A stretch of 6,013 bases of DNA from Lentisphaerota bacterium. Lineage in GTDB: Bacteria > Verrucomicrobiota > Lentisphaeria > Oligosphaerales > Oligosphaeraceae. Positions 1 to 6,009 of this stretch are shown piece after piece (positions within the stretch are counted from its first letter, which is position 1; each line of letters opens with the position of its first letter). The stretch is from positions 1-6,013 of the forward strand of contig JAAZKQ010000386.1 of NCBI GenBank assembly GCA_012799755.1, written 5' to 3'. Position numbers and translations under genes: made by a program. The notes below the pieces were generated by a model, which was not told where the DNA came from, ran no database searches, and was given only the letters and a program-made list of their open reading frames with translations.

Positions 1-539
1 CCGGTTTCAGGAAAAACGCAATGTTTCGGTCACGGTATATAGCTTCAGTCATAACAGGACCGCAAGCGGCTGTTGCCTGGGGAGAGTTTCCGGCTCGCGC
101 TTATGTTAAAGGCCTGACAGGGTAGGCGTCACCAGAACACGCGGCATTAGCGTTAGCGTGCATGGGGCGCGACACCCTTTTGGGCACCGCCATACCGTAA
201 CATGCAAAGATCGGGTTGGGATGGCGCCGGCCGCGAAACGAAGCATATTGCTTCAAGGGCGATGAGAATTGGCTGAGCTATATTTGCTCAACTGAAGGAA
301 TGGACCAAAATGATGAAATGGGACGTTTTTGCCCTGTGCTTGGCTGGGCGTGATTCGGGGGGGCCTTGGTCTGTCAAGTTGTTGTTGGTGGTGACTGCGG
401 CGTAAAAGTGCAAGGATGTTTTTCCGTTAAATTGCAGGACAAAGAAAGAAGTAATCATAAGCGACTAAGAACAAGCAAGTTAAGAATAACAAAAGAGCGT
501 TGTTCTTGACAGAGCGCGATAACACGAAAGGAAAAAGAC
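1..539. other. Intergenic region without a convincing gene
   Basis: No reading frame here has both a convincing start signal and recognisable protein content. A frame starting at 310 (+) encodes 31 residues and one at 300 (+) encodes 17; both sit behind a GAAGGA but resemble nothing known. On the minus strand an ATG at 52 opens a frame that runs off the left edge after 17 codons (MTEAIYRDRN...). It could be the start of a divergent gene, but it lacks a Shine-Dalgarno and is too short to judge. The last 120 bases become A-rich, as expected for a promoter or leader region of the gene at 540. Two small hairpins at 240-290 are listed separately. No tRNA or other RNA gene was recognised. Confidence 0.6.
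240..290. repeat. Pair of similar small hairpins
   Basis: Two perfect inverted repeats lie 19 bases apart. The first is GAAGCA-tat-TGCTTC at 240-254 and the second is TGAGC-tatattt-GCTCA at 274-290. They share the core pattern AGC...TAT...TTGCT, so they look like two versions of one motif. They could be a pair of operator sites or RNA hairpins in a leader, but no gene starts close downstream except the doubtful short frames at 300 and 310. The inverted repeats are visible; any function is inference. Confidence 0.4.
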
Positions 540-1190
540 ATGAAGAAGATTTACGCTATCAATGGCAGTCCCCGACGCAATGCCAACACGGCGATTGTGT
601 TGGAGCACGCGCTGAAGGGTGCGGCCGCGGCCGGCGCCGCGACGGAGCTGATCCATCTTGTTGATTTGCATTTCGGCGGCTGCCTCAGTTGTTTTGCCTG
701 TAAGCTCAAGGGCGGCCCGAGTTATGGCCGCTGCGTCATAAAGGACGATTTGCGGGCGGTCCTTGACAAGTTGGCGGACGCCGACGGGCTGATCCTGGGT
801 TCGCCGATATACCTGGGCGGTGAAAGCAGTCTGATGCGCGCGTTTATGGAGCGCTTGTTTTTCCCGGTTATCCGTTATGATGCCGCGGGCACGTCGCTGG
901 TGAAAAAGAAATGCCCGGTAGCTCTCGTTTACACCATGAATGTGTCGCGTGAGCAGATGGGCGATTTCGGTTTCGAGGAGCAGTTTGGGATGTCGCGTCT
1001 CTTAGTCAAAATGCTGTATGGGTCGGAAGCAAAGACGCTTTATGTCTGTGACACCAAGCAATTCGACGACTACAGCAAGTACGACGCGCCGCGCTTTGAT
1101 CCCGCGCACAAGGAAGAGGTGCATCGCCAGCAATTCCCGAAGGACTGCCAGGACGCCTACGCCATGGGCAAGGCCATGGCGCAGGGCTGA
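540..1190 (+). CDS. Flavodoxin-fold NAD(P)H-dependent FMN reductase-like protein
   Basis: This 216-residue cytoplasmic protein belongs to the NADPH-dependent FMN reductase/iron-sulfur flavoprotein superfamily, whose members bind FMN and pass electrons from NAD(P)H to small acceptors such as quinones. An N-terminal beta strand leads into GSPRRNANT (9-17), the FMN phosphate-binding loop, and GSPIYLG (87-93) is the second flavin-contacting loop. Four cysteines (48, 51, 54, 65) form CxxCxxC-x10-C followed by a DD pair (69-70). This layout is common in the family and resembles the 4Fe-4S site of archaeal iron-sulfur flavoproteins, though cluster binding here is inference. Length is normal for the family. 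The start is supported by AAAGGA at 527-532, seven bases upstream. The gene stands alone and converges with the glycosidase gene. Its substrate cannot be told from sequence, and no link to the sugar genes is evident. Confidence 0.9.
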   Translation: MKKIYAINGSPRRNANTAIVLEHALKGAAAAGAATELIHLVDLHFGGCLSCFACKLKGGPSYGRCVIKDDLRAVLDKLADADGLILGSPIYLGGESSLMRAFMERLFFPVIRYDAAGTSLVKKKCPVALVYTMNVSREQMGDFGFEEQFGMSRLLVKMLYGSEAKTLYVCDTKQFDDYSKYDAPRFDPAHKEEVHRQQFPKDCQDAYAMGKAMAQG

Positions 1191-1193
1191 ATT

Positions 1194-1212
1194 CGGCACC
1201 GTGTTGGCGCCG
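1194..1212. terminator. GC-rich hairpin between convergent genes (possible terminator)
   Basis: CGGCACC-gtgtt-GGCGCCG lies in the 40-base gap between the stop codons of the flavoprotein gene and the glycosidase gene. Read from the minus strand, the RNA forms a seven-pair stem with one G-U pair; read from the plus strand there is one A-C mismatch. Its position suits a shared terminator. Neither strand has a T-tract directly after the stem, so it is not a canonical intrinsic terminator. Confidence 0.3.
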
Positions 1213-1230
1213 GGGCTGCTCGGAGTGATT

Positions 1231-3246
1231 TTATTGCATGACGATCAGGTTGTACTGGCTGGGGTCTTTGCCGCGACCGATGCCCTTGCCCCAGGTCATG
1301 AAGCCCTTGCGGCCTTGGCCGTCATTGTCATTGACGAGGATGCTGGCGGCGAGGGTGGCGCCGGGCTCGAAGGCCTTGGTGCCGAGGAATTGCGCGGGAA
1401 TGCTCAGCGTGTACACGCGGGTGTTGGCGTTTTCGGCAATGTGGCAGCGGACATCGCTGATGACGCCGGGCTGCCGGCCGGTCTGGCTTGCGCGGAGGAA
1501 GACTTCCGGGCCACGGGGCGTGAGGGCGACGTCGAGTTCGGTGCGCAGGGTGAAGTTCGGCTGATTGTCGTCAAGGATTTGCAGGCCGAGCTGGATGCCG
1601 TCCTGCTCCCAGGCGTTTTCTGCGTTTTCTGAGAGCAGGAAGACGTCGTCCTTGACGGTGATGGTGAGCAGGAGCTGATCGCGGTCGTAGTTGACGGTGA
1701 AGCTGGTATCGAGGTCATCGTGCCCGCCGTAGGGTGCGCTGCCCAGACGGTCGTAGTTGTTGATTTGCGCGAAGTGCACCGACGTGGCCGGCTGGCCGAT
1801 GGGGGCGGCGATGGCGCTGCGGTGAGGGATGCGCAGAACGCTGCGCAGGGGGCGGGCATTTTCCGGGTAGAGACGAGCCGTGCAGCTGTCAATGCGGACC
1901 TGGCTGAGGTCGCCGCTGATGATGGTGGGCATCTGGCTGAGAGTGCAGCTGAAGAGCTGCGGCTCGGCCTTGGCGCCGTGATTGACCCGGCGTTCGGCGG
2001 TGGCCCAGGCGCGATGGCCCCAGGCGCCGCGGCGGGCGATCTCGCCGGCGCGGCGGACGCTGAGGGGGCTGGGCGCGGCGGCCTCGCTGCGCAGGATCAA
2101 CTGGACTTCCTCTTCGCTGCTGGTCGTCCAGGCGGCCAGGACGTCATCCTGCCCGAGTTTGAAGCGAAGTATCCACAGGTCTTTGCGGCCGGCGTCAAGC
2201 TGTTCCACGAACCGGCCGTCTTTGATGAGAGGAATGATATCGCGGAGGACATTGAAGGACGGCTTGGGGGTGAGGTCGGGGCGGACGAGGCCGAAGTTGT
2301 TTTCGTTGTAGCTGTAGAGCCAGCCGTCGTCCTGGAAGTCGTACCACCAGATGCCCTTGAGGTAGGGCAGGGTTTTGGCCAGCAGGTACATTCTGGCGAG
2401 ATTTTGGGCGCTGGTTTCATAGCTGCTGCCGCGCGGGCCGATATGGGTCGGCCAGCCCATTTCCGTGATGAACAGGGGCTTTTCCTGGCCGTTGTTATAG
2501 CTTTTGATCATGTCGCGGAGCTTGCGCATGCGTTCGAGCCACATTTGCTCAGGCTTGTTGTCCACGCGGCCATAGACGTAGGTGTGCACGCAGAGGATGT
2601 CGCAGTAATTGACCAGGCCCTGCTTGAGCGTCCCTTCGAAGAACTCGTCGCCGGTGCAGACGGAGTTGCTGATGACGGCGGCATCGGGATCAATTTTCTT
2701 GATGCGGGGATAGACGCTGCGGATGAGTTTCATGTAGCTGTCCACATCGCCGCGACCGAATTTTTCCCGGCTCATGCCGCAGCCGCCGTCCCATTCATTC
2801 CAGATCTGGTAGAGTTGGACGCGGCCCTTGCCGTGGCTGACCATGGTTTCGCAGTAGCGGGCGTAGCCTTCGACTGCTTCATCGCTGCGTGGGTAGCTGC
2901 CGCCGTCGTAGAAGCGATTGGCGTAATTGAGGATGACGAGCGGGATGATGCCGCGCTCGCGAGCGCCATTGATGTACTGGTCGTAGATCGCGGGTATGAC
3001 CAGCTTGTCTTTCTGTCTTTCAACGCTGCTCCAGTAGCACTCGTCGCGCAGCGCCATGATGCCGGCTTCCTGGAGGAGATCAAGATTGTTGCTAACGCTG
3101 CCCTTGCCCTGAATGAAGTGGGTTTGGGCGCCAATGATGAAATCCGGCAAGCCGAATTTTTCATAAGGGTCGGTTTGCGCGCGGGCGCAGAAGGCGGCGC
3201 CGAGGACGATGATACCGGCGATAAGGCAGGCGAGATGGCGTGACAT
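1231..3246 (-). CDS. Secreted clan GH-A-like glycoside hydrolase with C-terminal CBM9-like domain
   Basis: This 671-residue exported protein probably cleaves a plant or algal polysaccharide or glycoside. Residues 1-23 form a signal peptide with an ARA|Q type I cleavage site. Residues about 35-345 look like a TIM barrel of the GH5/GH39 type. IWNEW (148-152) supplies the likely acid/base E151, and ITEMGW (260-265) the likely nucleophile E262, which implies a retaining mechanism. WWYDFQDDG (300-308) is a typical late-barrel aromatic motif. A small beta-sandwich follows (about 346-450). Residues about 486-671 resemble CBM9/DOMON-like sugar-binding domains, with a D-x-SF-x-V-x-YD pattern and W546-x-x-DGIQLG. 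The start is fixed by AAAGGA eight bases upstream. It is the last gene of the probable operon, 41 bases after the small secreted protein. Residues 398-428 are unusually rich in Arg, Ala and Trp. The exact GH family and substrate are uncertain. Confidence 0.85.
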   Translation of the reverse strand: MSRHLACLIAGIIVLGAAFCARAQTDPYEKFGLPDFIIGAQTHFIQGKGSVSNNLDLLQEAGIMALRDECYWSSVERQKDKLVIPAIYDQYINGARERGIIPLVILNYANRFYDGGSYPRSDEAVEGYARYCETMVSHGKGRVQLYQIWNEWDGGCGMSREKFGRGDVDSYMKLIRSVYPRIKKIDPDAAVISNSVCTGDEFFEGTLKQGLVNYCDILCVHTYVYGRVDNKPEQMWLERMRKLRDMIKSYNNGQEKPLFITEMGWPTHIGPRGSSYETSAQNLARMYLLAKTLPYLKGIWWYDFQDDGWLYSYNENNFGLVRPDLTPKPSFNVLRDIIPLIKDGRFVEQLDAGRKDLWILRFKLGQDDVLAAWTTSSEEEVQLILRSEAAAPSPLSVRRAGEIARRGAWGHRAWATAERRVNHGAKAEPQLFSCTLSQMPTIISGDLSQVRIDSCTARLYPENARPLRSVLRIPHRSAIAAPIGQPATSVHFAQINNYDRLGSAPYGGHDDLDTSFTVNYDRDQLLLTITVKDDVFLLSENAENAWEQDGIQLGLQILDDNQPNFTLRTELDVALTPRGPEVFLRASQTGRQPGVISDVRCHIAENANTRVYTLSIPAQFLGTKAFEPGATLAASILVNDNDGQGRKGFMTWGKGIGRGKDPSQYNLIVMQ

Positions 3247-3287
3247 GTGAGTGGTCCTTTCAGGGTGGTGGCGAGCAAATGCCGGGT

Positions 3288-3962
3288 TTATGGCGCGGGT
3301 GTTTGCGGGGTGGCCTTGTCGGCGTCTTTGGCGGGCGTCCAGGTGAATTGGTCAAAGAGCATGCGGGTTTGGCCGATGAAGCCGCGGGTGTAGTCAATGG
3401 TGACGGCGTAAAACGACACGGGGTAGTCAATGACGCCGTCCTTGTTGCCGGCCCAGTTGCTGCGGGGTTTGTACGGGGTGCCGACGGGAATGGTCAGGGT
3501 GGACCACTGGCCCGTGCGGAGGCGGGTGGTTTCGGGCTGGTGGTATTGGAAGAGTTCGCCCGTGCTGTCCTGGATGCGCACGCAGACCTGGAGCATGGCG
3601 TCCGCCGGGTCCGAGAAGAGGTCCAGCTGCAACAGGCCGTTGAACTCCTCGGCATTGCGGGCAATCAAGACCGGCTTGTTGGGGCGCAGCTCGGAATAAT
3701 GGAAGACCGTAGGCGTGGCTGTGACCTGCAAGACCTTGCCGATGGCCGGCGAGTAGTCCATGAGTGAGATGTTTTGGCGCCAGGGCTTGGCGTTGCTGAG
3801 TTGCCAGTTGCAGGCGCCGTCGGCGTCGGCCAAGGGAATGACGCCACGCAGAGGCGCGTCGTCGGCGCGTGTGGTGAACATCAGGGCGAAAACGGCCAGG
3901 ATGATGACGGCCGGCGCGGCGCGCCGGGTGGAGCACAGGCGCGCGGTAGGTGGTGAGAGCAT
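3288..3962 (-). CDS. Small secreted beta-sandwich protein, carbohydrate-binding-like
   Basis: This 224-residue protein is not recognised by name. It has an Arg-rich N-terminus, a hydrophobic segment at 17-30 and a TRA|DD signal peptidase site after residue 33, so a mature protein of about 190 residues should be exported. The mature part is beta-rich. A Trp-containing opening (W53, W61) is followed by alternating strands (LLQLDLF, LQVCVRIQD), then GQWSTLTIPVG (151-161) and a closing LFDQFTW (202-208). This order is typical of galactose-binding-like jelly-roll domains attached to glycosidases, but there is no catalytic domain. Two cysteines (51, 127) could form a disulfide. The start is supported by AGGAG seven bases upstream. 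It lies between the oxidoreductase (82-base gap) and the glycosidase (41-base gap), which suggests it helps the glycosidase bind substrate; that role is inference. The tail after 209 is Pro/Ala/Lys-rich and probably disordered. Confidence 0.75.
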   Translation of the reverse strand: MLSPPTARLCSTRRAAPAVIILAVFALMFTTRADDAPLRGVIPLADADGACNWQLSNAKPWRQNISLMDYSPAIGKVLQVTATPTVFHYSELRPNKPVLIARNAEEFNGLLQLDLFSDPADAMLQVCVRIQDSTGELFQYHQPETTRLRTGQWSTLTIPVGTPYKPRSNWAGNKDGVIDYPVSFYAVTIDYTRGFIGQTRMLFDQFTWTPAKDADKATPQTPAP

Positions 3963-4044
3963 GGCGTGACTCCTGTTGCGTGGCGGTGAGGATGACTGAG
4001 TTGTGCTTGCTTTGGCTGTGTCGGCGGTTCTCCGTCAGGTGGGT

Positions 4045-5076
4045 TCAGACGAATGACAGCGTGCAGTTGTCGTTGTCAATACTGACCTTGCGCCCTTCGG
4101 CGTCAGCACTTTTGCGGATAGCCAGACAGGCGAGATGGGCGTTGACGGCATCACGCAGATTGTGCGGCGATTCGCGGTCTTCGCGGATGCAGCCGATGAA
4201 GTGTTCGACCATGGCGGGGAAGGGATGGTCATAGACATTGCCGGAGTTTTTGCTGCCGGTGTCGAGGGTGAAATAGTCTGCCTGGCCGGCGAAACGGCGC
4301 AGGTAGAAACGGTCGTTCATCATGGTGCCCTTTTCGCCCAGGACGTGGATGTTTGCGGTGTAGGGATTGCAGCCGACCAGGGAGCAGGAGAAGACGCCGA
4401 GGGCGCCATTGCTGAAGCGCACCTGCGCGATTTCCACCGGCGGATATTCGTAATAGTCGCCGACCATGGCGGCATCACCGCGCACTTCGCAGATATCGGC
4501 GCCGACGATGTAGCGGGCCATGTCCACGGAATGGCAGCCGGCGAGGATGAAGGCGCCGCCGCAGTCCTCGCGGTATTTCATCCAGCCGGGGCGTTCGCGG
4601 CCGAACCAGTAATCAACATTGGCCATGAAGACGCGGCCGAGCTCGCCTTCCTGGACGAGTCGGCGCTGCAGGGCGACCAGCGGCTTGAAGCGCAGGATGA
4701 AGCCTACCATGGACTTTACGCCGGCACCTTCGACCGCCGCAAGCATGACCGGGATGTCCTCTTCGCGGATGGCAATGGGTTTTTCGATGAAGACGTGCTT
4801 GCCGGCCTTGGCGGCCATGATGCATTCCTGGGCGTGCTGGTTGTTGGGCGTGCAGATGGAAACGATGTCCACCCGTTTGTCTGCCAGCAGTTCCTGAAAA
4901 TTGGTGTAGGCAGCGGTCGCAAGGCCGAATTCTTTTTGTTTGGCCTCAATGCTGCTGCTGGAACGGCTGCCGAGCGCGACGACCTCGCAGGCCGGATGGC
5001 GCAAGTAGGCGTTGATGTGCCCGCTGGCGACCCAGCCACAGCCCCATACCGCACAACCGTATTTACCTTGTCGCAT
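4045..5076 (-). CDS. Gfo/Idh/MocA family NAD(P)-dependent oxidoreductase
   Basis: This 343-residue cytoplasmic dehydrogenase belongs to the family of glucose-fructose oxidoreductase and inositol dehydrogenase, which oxidise or reduce a hydroxyl of sugars, inositols and derivatives. The N-terminal Rossmann fold shows GCGWVASGH (12-20) as the dinucleotide loop. SICTPNNQH (73-81) follows, then EKP (98-100) with the conserved lysine K99. The C-terminal alpha/beta domain carries GGAFILAGCHSVD (173-185), in which H182 and D185 match the family's substrate-site G-x-H-x-x-D motif. Length is normal. An in-frame ATG at 5148 would add 24 residues before the Rossmann strand, but the start at 5076 has an AGGAG eight bases upstream and places the fold correctly. 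It is the first gene of the probable operon with the two secreted proteins, which suggests it acts on a sugar released by the glycosidase. The substrate is not identifiable. Confidence 0.92.
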   Translation of the reverse strand: MRQGKYGCAVWGCGWVASGHINAYLRHPACEVVALGSRSSSSIEAKQKEFGLATAAYTNFQELLADKRVDIVSICTPNNQHAQECIMAAKAGKHVFIEKPIAIREEDIPVMLAAVEGAGVKSMVGFILRFKPLVALQRRLVQEGELGRVFMANVDYWFGRERPGWMKYREDCGGAFILAGCHSVDMARYIVGADICEVRGDAAMVGDYYEYPPVEIAQVRFSNGALGVFSCSLVGCNPYTANIHVLGEKGTMMNDRFYLRRFAGQADYFTLDTGSKNSGNVYDHPFPAMVEHFIGCIREDRESPHNLRDAVNAHLACLAIRKSADAEGRKVSIDNDNCTLSFV

Positions 5077-5084
5077 TGCTGTAG

Positions 5085-5089
5085 CTCCT
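5085..5089 (-). promoter_or_regulatory. Shine-Dalgarno site that fixes the oxidoreductase start
   Basis: AGGAG on the minus strand, eight bases before the ATG at 5076. The upstream in-frame ATG at 5148 has no comparable site, so the shorter 343-residue product is preferred. Confidence 0.8.
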
Positions 5090-5148
5090 GGATTCCGGGT
5101 GTGTAGATGCGCGAAAGAACGTGTCCTGGCGGCACATGTGGCGTACAT

Positions 5149-5177
5149 GCCGGTCGTCGGCGCCAGCTCCGACCGGC
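5149..5177. promoter_or_regulatory. 8-bp inverted repeat at the predicted transcription start (possible operator or leader hairpin)
   Basis: GCCGGTCG (5149-5156) and CGACCGGC (5170-5177) are perfect 8-base inverted arms with a 13-base spacer. With the -10 box at 5183-5188 on the minus strand, transcription should begin near 5176, so the repeat covers about +1 to +28 of the operon transcript. It could be an operator for a dimeric regulator or a stabilising 5' RNA hairpin. A second short repeat, CATGT-ggcgt-ACATG (5135-5149), abuts it. The symmetry is seen directly; the role is inference. Confidence 0.5.
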
Positions 5178-5182
5178 CTAAT

Positions 5183-5202
5183 ATTATAGCCGCCTTGGCG
5201 GC
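5183..5202 (-). promoter_or_regulatory. Probable operon promoter: TATAAT with an adjacent palindrome
   Basis: On the minus strand a perfect TATAAT (5188-5183) lies about 107 bases upstream of the oxidoreductase ATG. Immediately upstream of it is the palindrome GCCGCC-aa-GGCGGC (5202-5189), which fills most of the -35/-10 spacer. At a 17-base spacing the -35 position reads TATGCT, a poor match to TTGACA, which would suit an activator-dependent or otherwise regulated promoter. No other equally good -10 box was seen before the operon. Confidence 0.5.
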
Positions 5203-5241
5203 GAAAGCATATGCGCGGCTGGAGCTTGACCGATTATGCGT

Positions 5242-5684
5242 TTAATCCAAGAGAAATTGGTCAAAATTATCCGGTGTGAGTATCTTGGTTACGGCGTTCG
5301 GGTAGGCTTTGAGAAAAGACTGTGGAATGCGTGCTTTGCCATTTGGCCGTGACTTGATTTCCCAAGCACAGAGTTGTCCCTGCGCTTCTTCAAGATAATC
5401 AATCTCATGGCTTTGCGGCGCCATGGTTCGCCAGAAGAACGGGCGAGGAGGAAATGGCTGATTCTGGATTTTCTTCAAGCGCTCAATGATGAGATAATTT
5501 TCCCACATGCCACCTGCGTCTGTTCGTGAGTCCAAGGGCGTGAAGTTGTTGATGCGGCATTGCGGATGCCGAGATCGCAGAAATAGATTTTTCGGCCTTT
5601 TTTGATCTCGTTACGAAAATTGGCGCTGTTATCCTTGTTTTTTGGAATGTATTCCTGCAATACTTGAGGATTTTTGGAATACAA
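5242..5684 (-). pseudogene. 3' fragment of an AAA+ ATPase/DUF4143 gene, frameshifted
   Basis: The C-terminal region of an AAA+ ATPase with a DUF4143 domain survives here. Intact members are about 400 residues; roughly 125 remain. The first recognisable stretch, FRNEIKKGRKIYFCDLGIRNA, begins near 5627. The match then jumps frame: after the Ala codon at 5558-5556 one base is missing, and the expected INNFTPLDSRT continues from 5553 in another frame to the TAA at 5244-5242. The rest follows the family: a WENYLIIERLK segment, FFWRT, then HEIDYLEE...WEIKS, whose E-I-D...E-x-K pattern resembles the nuclease-like fold noted for these C-termini. The Walker A and B regions are absent, and sequence upstream of 5627 (to about 5684, an open frame only) does not match the family. 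Codon use is more AT-rich than in the neighbouring genes. A non-functional remnant is most likely. Confidence 0.75.
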
Positions 5685-5735
5685 GCCAAGAATCCTGTTG
5701 TTTGGGTGTGATGTAGTAACCGGTCACCGATTGAT

Positions 5736-5779
5736 ATTGGCCGCTCCCGGGGGGCCTGAGGCCAATGGGACTCATTGGC
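5736..5779. repeat. Inverted ATTGGC/GCCAAT repeats
   Basis: Three related elements alternate in orientation: ATTGGCC (5736-5742), GGCCAAT (5760-5766) and CATTGGC (5773-5779). The first two form a 7-base inverted repeat with a 17-base GC-rich spacer. The middle GCCAATG (5761-5767) also pairs perfectly with the third across five bases. Two mutually exclusive hairpins are therefore possible. Confidence 0.55.
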
Positions 5780-6009
5780 AGCGGCGCTGGGGCGAGGACT
5801 CAGGACTCATAAGGCATGTTCCCATGGCTTGGACAACCGGGACGTCCGGGACTGCGGGGAATGACTCCTTGGACTCAGGGGACTGGTTACCCGACGCTGG
5901 GGACTCCCGGAAGCGCCGCCTGCGTGTGGGACATGCAATCTGCGGTAATCTGCGTAATCTGCGGATAAAAACCTCCACTCTTTCGTCTGAGACCGCTGGG
6001 ACTCATTGG
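5766..6009. repeat. Dispersed GGACTC repeats bounded by a 13-bp direct repeat
   Basis: TGGGACTCATTGG occurs identically at 5766-5778 and 5997-6009, 231 bases apart. Between them GGACTC recurs in the same orientation at 5796, 5803, 5871 and 5901, with decayed copies such as GGGACTG. A palindrome, GGACGTCC, lies at 5840-5847. The pattern looks like a degenerate simple repeat that has expanded and mutated, and it may continue beyond the window edge. Confidence 0.6.
5937..5966. repeat. AATCTGCG short tandem array
   Basis: Three consecutive units of 9-11 bases are present: AATCTGCGGT (5937-5946), AATCTGCGT (5947-5955) and AATCTGCGGAT (5956-5966). A short A-rich tract follows. The array lies inside the GGACTC region but has an unrelated unit. 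Confidence 0.7.

Noticed and set aside
310..405. 31-codon open frame starting ATGATGAAATGG
   Set aside because: It has a weakly placed GAAGGA, but the product is not recognisable and such short frames occur by chance.
506..511. Perfect TTGACA as a -35 box for the flavoprotein gene
   Set aside because: A -10 box at normal spacing would fall on the ribosome binding site (about 529-534), which reads AGGAAA, leaving no room for a leader.
1018..1632. Plus-strand frame spanning the end of the flavoprotein gene and the glycosidase 3' end
   Set aside because: It overlaps two well-supported genes in other frames and has no start signal or recognisable content.
1720..3243. Long plus-strand open frame (507 codons) antisense to the glycosidase gene
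   Set aside because: It is a mirror of the GC-rich codons of the real gene. The product is Ala/Val/Asp-rich with no family motif and there is no ribosome binding site.
3427..3936. Second minus-strand frame overlapping the small secreted protein
   Set aside because: The product is Arg/His/Pro/Gln-rich without a signal peptide. The frame at 3288-3962 has a signal peptide, an AGGAG site and strand patterns.
4135..5106. Plus-strand open frame (323 codons) antisense to the oxidoreductase gene
   Set aside because: Same cause: it lies opposite a gene with clear Rossmann and EKP motifs, and its own product is low-complexity Ala/Val/Gly/Asp.
5772..5978. Minus-strand frame of 68 codons in the right-hand repeats
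   Set aside because: It is composed of translated GGACTC-type repeats and is Arg/Pro/Ser-rich; no start signal.
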